This document shows, in pieces, positions 56,281-64,000 of a DNA stretch of 64,000 bases. The translations under genes were made by a program, and so were the position numbers. Location of the stretch: assembly GCA_910587145.1 (NCBI GenBank), contig CAJUMH010000005.1:1-64000 (forward strand), in the 5' to 3' direction. The stretch comes from an uncultured Ruthenibacterium sp. Its GTDB lineage: Bacteria > Bacillota > Clostridia > Oscillospirales > Ruminococcaceae. The first letter of the stretch is position 1; the number at the start of each line of letters is the position of its first letter. The notes beneath the pieces are model-generated. The model worked only from the letters and a program-made list of their open reading frames with translations. It made no database searches and was not told where the DNA came from.

Positions 56281-59200
56281 GCGCCGTCACCCGATGTGCC
56301 GCCGTCTGCCGCAGTGGTGGGGTTCTGCTTGGCGCCGATGGAGGCACGGATCTGCGAGAGCGTATTGCCGTAATTCTCCGCCCCCGTAATGGCGCGGGTG
56401 CGCGTGAGCAGGTAGGTGGAGAAGTGGCTGAGCGGCACCGAGATGGAGCCCTGCGCGTTTGAGCGCAGCGTGCCGTAAAATTCGATCTTTTTGCGCTCGC
56501 GGTTATAGTAGTGCCAATAGAGGATCTGGCCGCCGTACTTATTGCCCAGCTTGAGATTCAGCATGGCCGGGCCGGGCAGATCGCCGTGGTAATCGAAGTA
56601 GACCATCACAAGATCGCCCATGATCTCGGCGTTGGCGTCCCATCCGCCCATATACGCCCTGATTTCGTCGGCGTCCAGCGATTCAAACGAAAGGCGGAAA
56701 TCGTAGATCTCGCGCGTGGGGATCACCGTGTTCAGGTTTGCCGCCTGGAAGGTAAGCGAGTAATCCAGCCCCTGGAAGATGATGGTTTTTTCGGGGTATT
56801 CCTTCAGCGCGCTGAACACGCTGGATTCGATGCGCGGATATTCCGAGATGGAGATCACGATGGGGTTTTCGGAATTTTCAAAGTCCACGTCGTCCGCCGT
56901 GAGCGGCGTAAGGGTCTTCAGCGCGTCCTCCTGGTTGCGGTAAATGGTAACGGTGTACTCCTTCACCTGTGTTTTGTCCGGAGAGGTTACCTGCACCTTC
57001 ACCTCGTTCTCGCCGTCTGTCAGCGCCAGCCCGTAGTTGCCGTTGTAATCGCCCAGCTCGCGCGTGCCGTTCAGCACCTTTACCTCCGCCAGCGGATCGT
57101 CGGGCTTGGGAATGATATCCACGGAATAGGTATCCTCTTTTACGGCAACCTCATATTCGGTGACGGCGGCCTCGAACTCCGGCGTCATTACGCCGCGCTC
57201 TACGCGCAGCGAACTCAGATCGGCGTCGTTGGTTTTTTCCACAAGGTTCTGGTTGAACAGATCCAGCGTATAAATCATCTGCGTTTTGCCGTCCTCCGCG
57301 GTAACGATGATATCCAGCTTTACCTTTTCTTCCAAAAGCTCGATGAGCTCCGAGGCCTGGCCGCTCTCCACGCTGACGCCGTTCACCATGATGGTGGCGT
57401 GTTTATCGTTGGCCGTGGGCGTAATGGAAACTCCCTCCGCGCCTTCCTCCACGGTGCCGGAATAGGCGGTATCGTGCGGCTTAAAGAGGGGCGAAAGGCC
57501 GTCCTCCGTCAGGCCCTCCACCGTCAGCTTTTTCAGCAGCGCATCGGTGCTGGGCGGCTCGCGGTCAATGGTGAACGTATAGGTTTTGGTGGTGATGCCG
57601 TCCTCCGCCGTCACGATCAGATCAAAGATACGCGGTGTACCGGGATCGTTCAGGCCATAAAGCTTTGTACTGCGCCCGGAGACGATCTCGTCCAGCTTAA
57701 TGCCCGACGCGTGCATCAGGTTGTCGTGGTCTTTCAGCTGGATAGAGGCGTGCGGATCGCTGAGCGTTGCCGTGAACGAAACGCTGCGCGAGGCATAGGG
57801 CACCTTAAAGCTGTAGCTCGTTTCGTCGCGGTGGAAGGCGAACATCTTCAGCGGCGCGCCCTCCTGATCGTTCAGCGTCACGCTGAGCAGATCGGCGTCG
57901 GTATTGGCTTCGGCGCGCTCGATCTGCACGCGGTATTCGGTATAATATTCCTTGTGGCCCGCCTGATCCAGGTCCTCGCTCGTCAAGCCGTCGCCCGCCT
58001 CGGATACGATCTGCACCACAAATTCGTTGTATACAAAATCGACGCTGCGCGCGGTGAGGGCGACCGGCTCGGAGAAAACGGCCGGGTTGGTAATGGTGGT
58101 TACAAGCGTGCGCTTTGCGCCGGCTTCGCCGTTTTCCACACGGTAAACGCGGATGGCCGATACCAGCTCATCCTGCGGCGTGATCTTAAAGCGCACGGCG
58201 CTGGTGGAATAGGGCACGGCGTTCGTATCCGTCAGGCGGTAGGGGCCGGGGTTATTGGCGTTGAACGCGGGCACATAGGGCAGCGCCGCGGGGTTTGCGG
58301 CGGCGTCCGCCGCGTCCACAATCGTCATTCCCGTCATCAGCGAATTTTCGCTGGGCGGCAGACGGTTGACAAAGATCCGGTAGTGGCCGGTGGCTCTGTC
58401 CTCTGCCGCCGGGTCCATCGGAAGATTGATCTCCGGCGTAACGTCGATCTGGAAATACGGCAGTTCCACGCCCAAGAAGGTATCTCTCTCCGTCAGCGAT
58501 TCCACTTTCAGATATTCCTTCGTACCAAAAAGCGTCATGCTCTCCAGCTCCGGCTGATAGGCCACCTCCGCGCGCGAAAAATTTGGCACGGCGGCGAGAC
58601 GCAGGTATTTGGTGGAATAGGGCACCGTGATGACGTAATCGCGCGTTTCGGGTTTGAAATCGGTTATATAATTCGTTTCGCCCTGTGTATCGGCCTGCGC
58701 GTATACGCCAAGCGAACGCAGCATATCGTCCTCGCTGGGCCGCAGACGCGTAACGGCAAGCGTATAGGTATTCGTCACGCCCGGGTTAGCGGCCTCCACG
58801 GTAAGCGTAACGGTATACACATTGCCCACGTTCGCTTCCGGGATTTTCAGCCGCAGGCTTTTGCCGCTCATCACCTTGGCCGTAGAAGCCGCCGTGGTAT
58901 CCGTCGCGCCGGCAAAAATATCCGCCGGATTGCCGTTGCTGTCGAACGCCGCCACCTGTACAGGCTTTTCGCGCGCCACCGCCTCGTTGATCACGGGCGT
59001 TAAATCGTATTGCTCATACACGTACGGCAGCTCGATCACCGGGCTGGTATAACTGATCTGATCCGGCGAAAAGCCGAAGCCGATGGCCGGCTCCTTGCGC
59101 TGCGCGTCGCGCAGCGTCAGCGACGCCAGCGTGGCGTCCGTGCTGGGAGAGGTGTCTGTAACAACGATCTCCATCGAGTGCGAGGAATCCACAACGGGCT

Positions 59201-61043
59201 TGCCGTTGATGAAAACATAGTAATCGATGGTGAGCGTCGCCGTGCCCTCCTGCACGGCGCGGATCTCCAGTGTTTTTTCGCCCTCCTCAGTATAGGTGGG
59301 GTTGGCGTTCGGGTTTTCAATCTGGGAGCCGGGCGTATATTGCTGCAGAACATTCTGATTGGACTCGGTATACAGCGCCACCGCGCCGGTATCGCCCGTG
59401 AGCGTGGCAACGGCATACTCCGAACGCGCGTTCTTCTGGCCCATTTTCAGGCTCAGCGTATAGACGCACGGGCCGGTGGCCGGCTTTTTATAGCCCAGGA
59501 TGCCACCCTGGAAGACGTCCATGTTCAATTGGGCGGGCAGCGCCTTGGCCGGGTTGAACGTGGTAGACGCGGCGCCGCTTTCTTCGCCCACCTTCTGACC
59601 GGTGGCAACCACGGAGGCCGGAAGGCCCCTGCCGCGCACGGTGATGCCCTGAAATTCATACTGCGCCGTTGCCGTCTTATCCTCGCGGCAGGTGACGGTG
59701 GCGATGAGCGTGCCGCTGATATCGTCCACCAGCGGCCGCAGCGCCACAGAGGCCGTAGGCGTTTCCGCCGTACCCTGATTGGTGCTGGGCGGCTGGATGG
59801 CGCGCTTTGCCGCCGTCTCGTACGCGTTCTGATCCCCGTTGAATTCTGCCGGAATCGTAGAGGAAAGCGTCGGCTTCCATTCCCAAGCGATGTCAAAATC
59901 CGCGTTGTAGCGGAAATCGTACGTCGTCAGCTCGATATCGCCCGTGAGCATGGAGAGGCGATCTCCGGGCGTAAGCTTCAGGTAGGATTCCTCCAGATTG
60001 CTTTCGATGTTGTCCGCGATCTGCTCCACCACGTACTGCGGCGTGGCGATGTTCAGGCTTAAAATATCCGAGATGGGCTTTACAAACGTGAGCGTGTATG
60101 TGGAACCGAAGCGCACATAGTTGTTCGCCACGCGCACAAAGCCGGGATCCGTTTCCGGCAGGGGCTTGGTGGGGTCTTTGGGATCCATCTGCGGATTGCC
60201 CTTGCCGTCCAGAAAGAGGTCTGTCTGCGTCCTGCTCATGATCGAATCGTAAGTAAGCGGCTGGTCGAACTGGAAAGTGAGCGGCGTCTGGCCTGCGGCC
60301 GACACCTCGATCACCACCCGCTTGTTTCGGATGAACTCGCTGCCGGTATCGGATTCTTTCCGGAACGCGACGCTGCCGTTCAGATAAGGTGCAAACACGC
60401 CGTCGGCGCCCGTAATCTTAAAAGTAGGCTGAAAATTGCCGTATTCGCCCTCCGTACATTCCACTCGAATCGAGCTCGTCTGCGAAATGGCCAGCGGTGT
60501 CAGCAGCTTGGCGTCGCCGCCCACGGGGTCTGTCGTTGTCGCGTTATCTTTGCGCGCGGCCACCGTGCCATTGTAGCCGTTGTTTGTGGTAACCGAGTTG
60601 ATATTGGCCTCCACGCTCATCTGCACCTGTTTGGGGCCGCCTGTCGCGCCAATATCGCTTGCCGTAATCTGGTAACGGCCGGGCTGGCCCGTACCCGTTA
60701 CCCTCAGCTGATCCGTATCAAATTTGTCCGCGTCCGTTTTGGGCGTCACCATCAGCGCCGTACTCTTGCCGGATTCGGTCGGCAGATCGGCGTCGCCGAG
60801 CGACATCTGCACGGTAACGGTTTTTCCCGTAAGGATATACGCCGTCTTGCTGGTATCTATCTGAATGCCCAGCTCCTTGTGGAGCGCGTCCCAGGTGCGG
60901 TTAAACTCATATTCCAGCCCGATCCTCGGGTTGGTGGACGAAGAGGTTGGCGCAGCCGATACAATGCCCGCGCACACCGAAGCAAGGCACAGCGCGCTCA
61001 GCGCCAGCGCCAGCCCTCTTTTCAGCCTTGGATGATGCTTCAT
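56277..61043 (-). CDS. giant secreted protein with cadherin-like beta-sandwich repeats
   Basis: This 1588-residue protein has a signal peptide (about residues 1-30, ending VSAAP) and a large exported body. Residues about 30-620 are beta-rich with no repeat I can name. From about 630 to 1370 there are six cadherin-like beta-sandwich repeats (PF12733 type) of about 110-150 residues, each starting with a linker like PSTDATLASL (631), PSEDDMLRSL (768), PSENSLMTGM (894), TDADLLSV (1045), PSTDALLKKL (1164) and NDADLSSL (1275). The C-terminal 215 residues form one more beta-rich domain ending LSHFSTYLLTRTRAITG. The tail ends QNPTTAADGG-TSGDGA with no membrane helix. The ATG at 61043 follows AAAGGTGAAA. 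It is coupled to the class B sortase gene. Confidence 0.88.
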   Translation of the reverse strand: MKHHPRLKRGLALALSALCLASVCAGIVSAAPTSSSTNPRIGLEYEFNRTWDALHKELGIQIDTSKTAYILTGKTVTVQMSLGDADLPTESGKSTALMVTPKTDADKFDTDQLRVTGTGQPGRYQITASDIGATGGPKQVQMSVEANINSVTTNNGYNGTVAARKDNATTTDPVGGDAKLLTPLAISQTSSIRVECTEGEYGNFQPTFKITGADGVFAPYLNGSVAFRKESDTGSEFIRNKRVVIEVSAAGQTPLTFQFDQPLTYDSIMSRTQTDLFLDGKGNPQMDPKDPTKPLPETDPGFVRVANNYVRFGSTYTLTFVKPISDILSLNIATPQYVVEQIADNIESNLEESYLKLTPGDRLSMLTGDIELTTYDFRYNADFDIAWEWKPTLSSTIPAEFNGDQNAYETAAKRAIQPPSTNQGTAETPTASVALRPLVDDISGTLIATVTCREDKTATAQYEFQGITVRGRGLPASVVATGQKVGEESGAASTTFNPAKALPAQLNMDVFQGGILGYKKPATGPCVYTLSLKMGQKNARSEYAVATLTGDTGAVALYTESNQNVLQQYTPGSQIENPNANPTYTEEGEKTLEIRAVQEGTATLTIDYYVFINGKPVVDSSHSMEIVVTDTSPSTDATLASLTLRDAQRKEPAIGFGFSPDQISYTSPVIELPYVYEQYDLTPVINEAVAREKPVQVAAFDSNGNPADIFAGATDTTAASTAKVMSGKSLRLKIPEANVGNVYTVTLTVEAANPGVTNTYTLAVTRLRPSEDDMLRSLGVYAQADTQGETNYITDFKPETRDYVITVPYSTKYLRLAAVPNFSRAEVAYQPELESMTLFGTKEYLKVESLTERDTFLGVELPYFQIDVTPEINLPMDPAAEDRATGHYRIFVNRLPPSENSLMTGMTIVDAADAAANPAALPYVPAFNANNPGPYRLTDTNAVPYSTSAVRFKITPQDELVSAIRVYRVENGEAGAKRTLVTTITNPAVFSEPVALTARSVDFVYNEFVVQIVSEAGDGLTSEDLDQAGHKEYYTEYRVQIERAEANTDADLLSVTLNDQEGAPLKMFAFHRDETSYSFKVPYASRSVSFTATLSDPHASIQLKDHDNLMHASGIKLDEIVSGRSTKLYGLNDPGTPRIFDLIVTAEDGITTKTYTFTIDREPPSTDALLKKLTVEGLTEDGLSPLFKPHDTAYSGTVEEGAEGVSITPTANDKHATIMVNGVSVESGQASELIELLEEKVKLDIIVTAEDGKTQMIYTLDLFNQNLVEKTNDADLSSLRVERGVMTPEFEAAVTEYEVAVKEDTYSVDIIPKPDDPLAEVKVLNGTRELGDYNGNYGLALTDGENEVKVQVTSPDKTQVKEYTVTIYRNQEDALKTLTPLTADDVDFENSENPIVISISEYPRIESSVFSALKEYPEKTIIFQGLDYSLTFQAANLNTVIPTREIYDFRLSFESLDADEIRAYMGGWDANAEIMGDLVMVYFDYHGDLPGPAMLNLKLGNKYGGQILYWHYYNRERKKIEFYGTLRSNAQGSISVPLSHFSTYLLTRTRAITGAENYGNTLSQIRASIGAKQNPTTAADGGTSGDGA

Positions 61044-61296
61044 CGCAGTTTCACCTTTTCTCTTGCGTTCTGTACCGGGGCTATGGACAAAATCGCCCCG
61101 AAAGATTTCGGAGCTTTGTTTGTCATCGGCCCCTGTATTTTATGCAGCTTCAAAGCCGCCCGTTCAAAAGGCCGGGGAGCCCGGGCCGCATGCGGAAGAA
61201 AACCGGCCTTTCCCGGCGGGCGGGTCTTTCGCCCGCCCCTGGGAGCCAAAGGCGGCTGCCGCCAATGCGCGCGGCCGGCGGCCCAAAGGCTCCTTT

Positions 61297-61325
61297 ATTA
61301 TAATATATTCGGTTCAAACGCGAAA
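61297..61325 (-). promoter_or_regulatory. putative promoter of the giant protein/sortase operon
   Basis: A perfect TATAAT (61297-61302, minus strand) in ATATATTATAAT is preceded 17 bp upstream by a weak TTTCGC (61320-61325), just after the HPt gene stop. It would leave a leader of about 250 nt. Confidence 0.4.
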
Positions 61326-61328
61326 ACT

Positions 61329-61691
61329 TTAACAACCCTGCGCGGCGCGCAGCGCCTCGACGGCATCTACCGTAATGCGGTAATCGCGCTCCACAGGGGC
61401 AATGCAATCGGCCGCCGCATCGCTCCAGCCGCCGCGCAGCGCTTCTGTTAAGGCGCTGCTGGATTCGTACAGGCGCGTAAAGCCAAGATTTTGGCACACG
61501 CCCTTGATGGTGTGCGCCGCGCGGAAAGCCGTTTCGTAATCTTTATTCGCAAGAGATTCCTGCAAAAGGGCATAGCTGCCGTCGTCCAAAAAGCGCAGCG
61601 CAAACCGTATTACCAGCGGCTCGCCCCGAAAACGGGCCACCACACCCGCGTAATCTCCGCCCAGCGCCTCGTAGCATTCCTTCAGTGTCAT
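61329..61691 (-). CDS. HPt (histidine phosphotransfer) domain protein
   Basis: This 120-residue four-helix protein carries the HPt signature FRAAHTIKGVCQNLGF, with His60 as the phosphorylated residue. It begins MTLKECYEALGGDYAGVVARF and has no other domain or membrane helix. It would relay phosphate between a hybrid histidine kinase and a response regulator. No kinase or regulator gene is adjacent, so it is an orphan. The ATG at 61691 has GGGGGAGGAAC upstream. It is driven by the promoter at 61828-61856. Cys6, Cys66, Cys96 and Cys120 are present but not in a metal motif. Confidence 0.87.
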   Translation of the reverse strand: MTLKECYEALGGDYAGVVARFRGEPLVIRFALRFLDDGSYALLQESLANKDYETAFRAAHTIKGVCQNLGFTRLYESSSALTEALRGGWSDAAADCIAPVERDYRITVDAVEALRAAQGC

Positions 61692-61827
61692 AGCCGGTTC
61701 CTCCCCCGCATGCGGCCGGCAAGCAGCCGCGTGCGCGGCCGTTTGCGGCACTGTGTATCCAAAATGATATGGCAAACAGCGCCGGGCCCTGTTTGCCCCG
61801 CGCACCGTTTTGTTCTGATACAACTGT

Positions 61828-61856
61828 ATTATACTCTATTCCACAAAATGTGGCAA
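61828..61856 (-). promoter_or_regulatory. promoter of the HPt gene
   Basis: On the minus strand TTGCCA (61851-61856) and a perfect TATAAT (61828-61833) are 17 bp apart. The leader is about 130 nt. Confidence 0.8.
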
Positions 61857-61892
61857 GTGGAAAAGTGTGTAATTTCCGTGTAATTTCTGCGC

Positions 61893-61931
61893 TTGCAAAA
61901 ATTTTTGCAATAATATATTGACAATCAATAT
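61893..61931. promoter_or_regulatory. palindromes upstream of the padR operon
   Basis: An 18-bp perfect palindrome, TTGCAAAAATTTTTGCAA (61893-61910), is followed by ATATTG-ACAAT-CAATAT (61915-61931), an inverted repeat that contains the padR -35. The second is the better candidate for a PadR operator because it overlaps the promoter. Confidence 0.6.
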
Positions 61932-61946
61932 TATATGCCGTATAAT
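61918..61946 (+). promoter_or_regulatory. consensus promoter of the padR operon
   Basis: TTGACA (61918-61923) and TATAAT (61941-61946) are both perfect and 17 bp apart. Strong by sequence, so repression by the encoded PadR protein is expected. Confidence 0.9.
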
Positions 61947-62016
61947 ATTGCCAGCGGAATAAATCCGGCGCATCCCGGTTGCAGCGGGCCGCGCGGGAAA
62001 ACGGGGTGAAAACAGG

Positions 62017-62337
62017 ATGGCCTTTAACATGGGAGCCGCATTGATGGACGCGCTGGTGCTGAGCATTGTTTCAGCGGAGAGCACCTACGGCTACAAGATC
62101 ACGCAGGATGTCCGCAGCGTTATGGAGGTATCCGAAAGCACGCTGTATCCGGTGCTCCGCCGCCTGCAAAAGGATGAATGCCTGCAAACATTCGACCGTG
62201 AGTTTTCCGGGCGCAACCGCCGCTACTACAGCATCACCGAAAAGGGCAGCCTGCGTTTGGAGGATTACCGCACGGAATGGACGGCGTACAAGGCAAAGAT
62301 CGACAATGTTTTGTTCGGGGGAATGAGCCATGAATAG
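62017..62337 (+). CDS. PadR-family transcriptional repressor
   Basis: This 106-residue regulator has the PadR winged HTH: LMDALVLSIVSAESTYGYKITQDV, then SESTLYPVLRRLQKDECLQTF and the wing NRRYYSITEKGSLRLEDYRTEW. The C-terminal helix for dimerisation is short. PadR proteins commonly repress their own operon with membrane-stress partners. The ATG at 62017 follows GGGGTGA. The stop overlaps the DUF1700 gene start by 8 bp. The operator is probably the inverted repeat at 61915-61931. Confidence 0.93.
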   Translation: MAFNMGAALMDALVLSIVSAESTYGYKITQDVRSVMEVSESTLYPVLRRLQKDECLQTFDREFSGRNRRYYSITEKGSLRLEDYRTEWTAYKAKIDNVLFGGMSHE

Positions 62338-63145
62338 AGCGGAATTTTTGGCCGAGCTGCGCGCGCAGCTTGCGGATTTTTCCGAAGACGCGCGCGAGGA
62401 CGCGCTGAAATTTTACGAGGAATATCTGGACGAAGCCGGGCCGGAAAACGAAGCCATCGTGCTGGCCGAGCTGGGCAGCCCGCAGAAGGTGGCGCGCATT
62501 ATCCGCGCAAACTGCGACAGCGGCATGCCCGAGACGGGCAGGGGCCCGGCGCGCGGCGCGGCGCAGCCGCTGCCGGGCGGCATTCGCTGGAACGCGCCGC
62601 GCGCGCCCGTGCCGCCAAGGCCCGATGTGCCGCGCCCCGCAGACGAGGCCGCCGAAAGCGAGGCCGCCGGGGAGGGCGACGACGACGCCGCGCAGCAGGG
62701 CGCCGCGCCGGCAGATGCCGGCACACACCGCCGCCCTGCCTACGATTACGGCCCGCCCGCAGCAGCCGCATATGGCGCAGACGGTACGCGCGCGGGCAAA
62801 GACCGCACGCTCTGGATCCTTCTGCTGATCGTTACCTGCCCGCTTTGGATCGGCGTGTTCTTCGGGCTTGTGGGCGGTGCGTTCGGCCTTGTGGGTGGCA
62901 TGATCGGCCTGTTCTTCGGCGGCCTTGGCACCATGATCGCGGGCTTTGCCGCACTGGGCGGCGGCATGGGGCTGCTGTTTTCCTCGGTGCCAAACGGTAT
63001 TTTGATGATCGGCGTCAGCCTTTTGTGCATTTCGTGCGGGGCATTTCTGGCCGCCCTCGCGCTGTGGGTGACGACAAAGCTGGTCCCGCTGGCCATGCGC
63101 GCCGTGCGCTGGCTGTGGCACAGGCTGTTCGGGAACGGGAGGTAA
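62330..63145 (+). CDS. DUF1700-type membrane protein
   Basis: This 271-residue protein has the DUF1700/HAAS-type N-terminus MNRAEFLAELRAQLADFSED with ALKFYEEYLDEAGPENEAIVLAELGSPQKVARII (about residues 1-60), a long Pro/Ala/Asp-rich linker (about 62-155), and about four membrane helices (160-185, 190-215, 220-235, 240-258) rich in Gly. In related operons DUF1700 proteins partner with PadR and DUF4097 proteins. The ATG at 62330 overlaps padR by 8 bp. The function is not established; envelope sensing is likely by context. Confidence 0.85.
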   Translation: MNRAEFLAELRAQLADFSEDAREDALKFYEEYLDEAGPENEAIVLAELGSPQKVARIIRANCDSGMPETGRGPARGAAQPLPGGIRWNAPRAPVPPRPDVPRPADEAAESEAAGEGDDDAAQQGAAPADAGTHRRPAYDYGPPAAAAYGADGTRAGKDRTLWILLLIVTCPLWIGVFFGLVGGAFGLVGGMIGLFFGGLGTMIAGFAALGGGMGLLFSSVPNGILMIGVSLLCISCGAFLAALALWVTTKLVPLAMRAVRWLWHRLFGNGR

Positions 63146-63151
63146 ACGCAT

Positions 63152-64000
63152 ATGTCGAAAGGAATCCGCACGCTGCTTTCTATCGGCGCGGTCTGCGCCA
63201 TTTTGGGGCTTGTTCTCTCCGTTGCGGGGCTGTGCGCCGGCGGACGGCCCACCAGCATTCGCGTTTATTGGGATCACGGCCCGCGCGTCTCGTACCGGGA
63301 CGCCGTCGAGGACGGTGCGTTCGGTTTCGTCGTCGTCGATTCCGGGAGCACCGCGCCGCCGGATCCGCCGGATCCGCCGGGGGCGCCCGCTTTCTCCGGC
63401 GCGCACCACGCAGAGGCGCACCATGGCGGCTCGGTTTTGGGCGAGGTGCGCGAGCTGAAGATCGAGATCGGCGGCGGACGGGTGATTCTTCAAACGGGTG
63501 ATGCCTATGATCTGCAGGTGCGGGGAAATCCGCGCTATGAAAGCGAATTTTCGGACGGCGAATGGGAGATCTGCACAAAGGAAGGCTGGAACGCCGGCAT
63601 CGACTGGGACGATATTGTTTTTACCGTCACAGTGCCTGCCGACGCCGCTTTGGACGAGATCGCGCTTACTATTGGCGCGGGCACGCTGACGGCCGACGCC
63701 CTCACCTGCCGGGAAGCGGATCTGGAGGTGGGCGCCGGCACGATGACGCTGAACGATTTTGTCTGCTCCGGCGACTGCGAGATCGATGTGGGCATGGGCA
63801 CGCTGAAGATCGACGGCGGCACACTGGCGCGGCACAACGAGATTCAATGCGGCATGGGCACCGTAAAGCTGAAGCTGGAGCGCCCGGATCTGTACGGCTA
63901 CGCGGTGAGCGGCGGCATGGGCGAGGTTTCCATCGACGGCAGCCGGTACGCGGGCATGGCTATTGATACCGAGCAGAACACCGGCGCGGGCACCTTTTAT
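63152..64000 (+). CDS. DUF4097-type beta-helix protein (incomplete at window end)
   Basis: This frame starts at 63152 (GGGAGGTAA upstream) and runs off the window at 283 residues, with no stop. It begins with a membrane helix or signal anchor (about residues 8-28, LLSIGAVCAILGLVLSVAGLC), then a Pro-rich linker, then a DUF4097-like repeat region of short beta rungs with Gly-rich pattern: IGAGTLTADAL, VGAGTMTLNDF, VGMGTLKIDGG, CGMGTVKLKLE, from about residue 175. It is the third gene of the PadR operon. Such proteins are exported or membrane-bound and of unknown function. A class-specific C-terminus cannot be seen. Confidence 0.85.
   Translation, partial: MSKGIRTLLSIGAVCAILGLVLSVAGLCAGGRPTSIRVYWDHGPRVSYRDAVEDGAFGFVVVDSGSTAPPDPPDPPGAPAFSGAHHAEAHHGGSVLGEVRELKIEIGGGRVILQTGDAYDLQVRGNPRYESEFSDGEWEICTKEGWNAGIDWDDIVFTVTVPADAALDEIALTIGAGTLTADALTCREADLEVGAGTMTLNDFVCSGDCEIDVGMGTLKIDGGTLARHNEIQCGMGTVKLKLERPDLYGYAVSGGMGEVSIDGSRYAGMAIDTEQNTGAGTFY

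Noticed and set aside
56511..60062. Long plus-strand open frames antisense to the giant secreted protein gene
   Set aside because: They are shadows of the biased minus-strand gene; the translations are His/Arg/Leu/Val-rich with no domain, and no promoter or ribosome site precedes them.
1..64000. tRNA or rRNA genes, integrase, transposase and prophage genes
   Set aside because: No tRNA arm pattern, rRNA sequence, transposase, integrase or terminal repeats were recognised by reading; a tRNAscan-SE/Infernal run would settle it.

Overview
The window is GC-rich chromosomal DNA from an anaerobic, flagellated, probably spore-forming member of the Clostridia (Bacillota), most like the Oscillospirales/Ruminococcaceae. 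The evidence is a long pyruvate:ferredoxin oxidoreductase, an oxygen-sensitive class III ribonucleotide reductase, SpoIID, a class B sortase, a Gram-positive flagellar gene order with FliY, FlbD and FlhO/FlhP-type proteins, and A/T-rich sigma-A promoters with a 17-bp spacer embedded in GC-rich DNA. I found no tRNA, rRNA, CRISPR array, insertion sequence or prophage gene.

Region 1-9.8 kb is housekeeping and stress functions: a ketopantoate reductase-like protein, an ECF sigma factor with its anti-sigma factor, a creatininase N-terminal fragment, and a compact four-gene MerR operon. That operon encodes a MerR regulator fused to two membrane helices, two small membrane proteins that share the MerR C-terminal tail, and a YbjQ protein. 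A YhfC-type membrane peptidase lies upstream, and both units have MerR-like 19-bp-spacer promoter elements. A DUF6485 protein and a NUDIX/CBS-domain pair follow. Region 9.8-28.5 kb is central metabolism: PFOR, a flippase coupled to a membrane C39-like peptidase, a YgjP-type metalloprotease, the anaerobic ribonucleotide reductase operon, a sugar ABC ATPase divergent from an AraC regulator, glucosamine-6-P deaminase, SpoIID, and citrate synthase coupled to an unknown membrane protein.

Region 28.7-55.4 kb is a minus-strand flagellar cluster. In transcription order it runs flgB, flgC, a MotA-like soluble protein gene (ending at a terminator), then from its own promoter fliE, F, G, H, I, J, K, flgD, a TIGR02530 gene, flgE, flbD, motA, motB, fliM, fliY, cheY, fliO, P, Q, R, flhB, flhA, the sigma-28 gene, two rod/hook genes, cheC and cheD. 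No fliL, flhF, flhG, cheA, cheW or cheB is present here. Region 55.4-64 kb holds a class B sortase coupled to a 1588-residue secreted cadherin-like-domain protein, an orphan HPt protein, and a PadR/DUF1700/DUF4097 envelope-sensing operon that runs off the end.

The most notable points are: an NrdD whose glycyl-radical domain is a separate 53-residue gene between nrdD and nrdG; a soluble protein between flgC and fliE that resembles the MotA cytoplasmic parts without the membrane helices; and the membrane-tethered MerR module with paralogous small proteins and paired operators.
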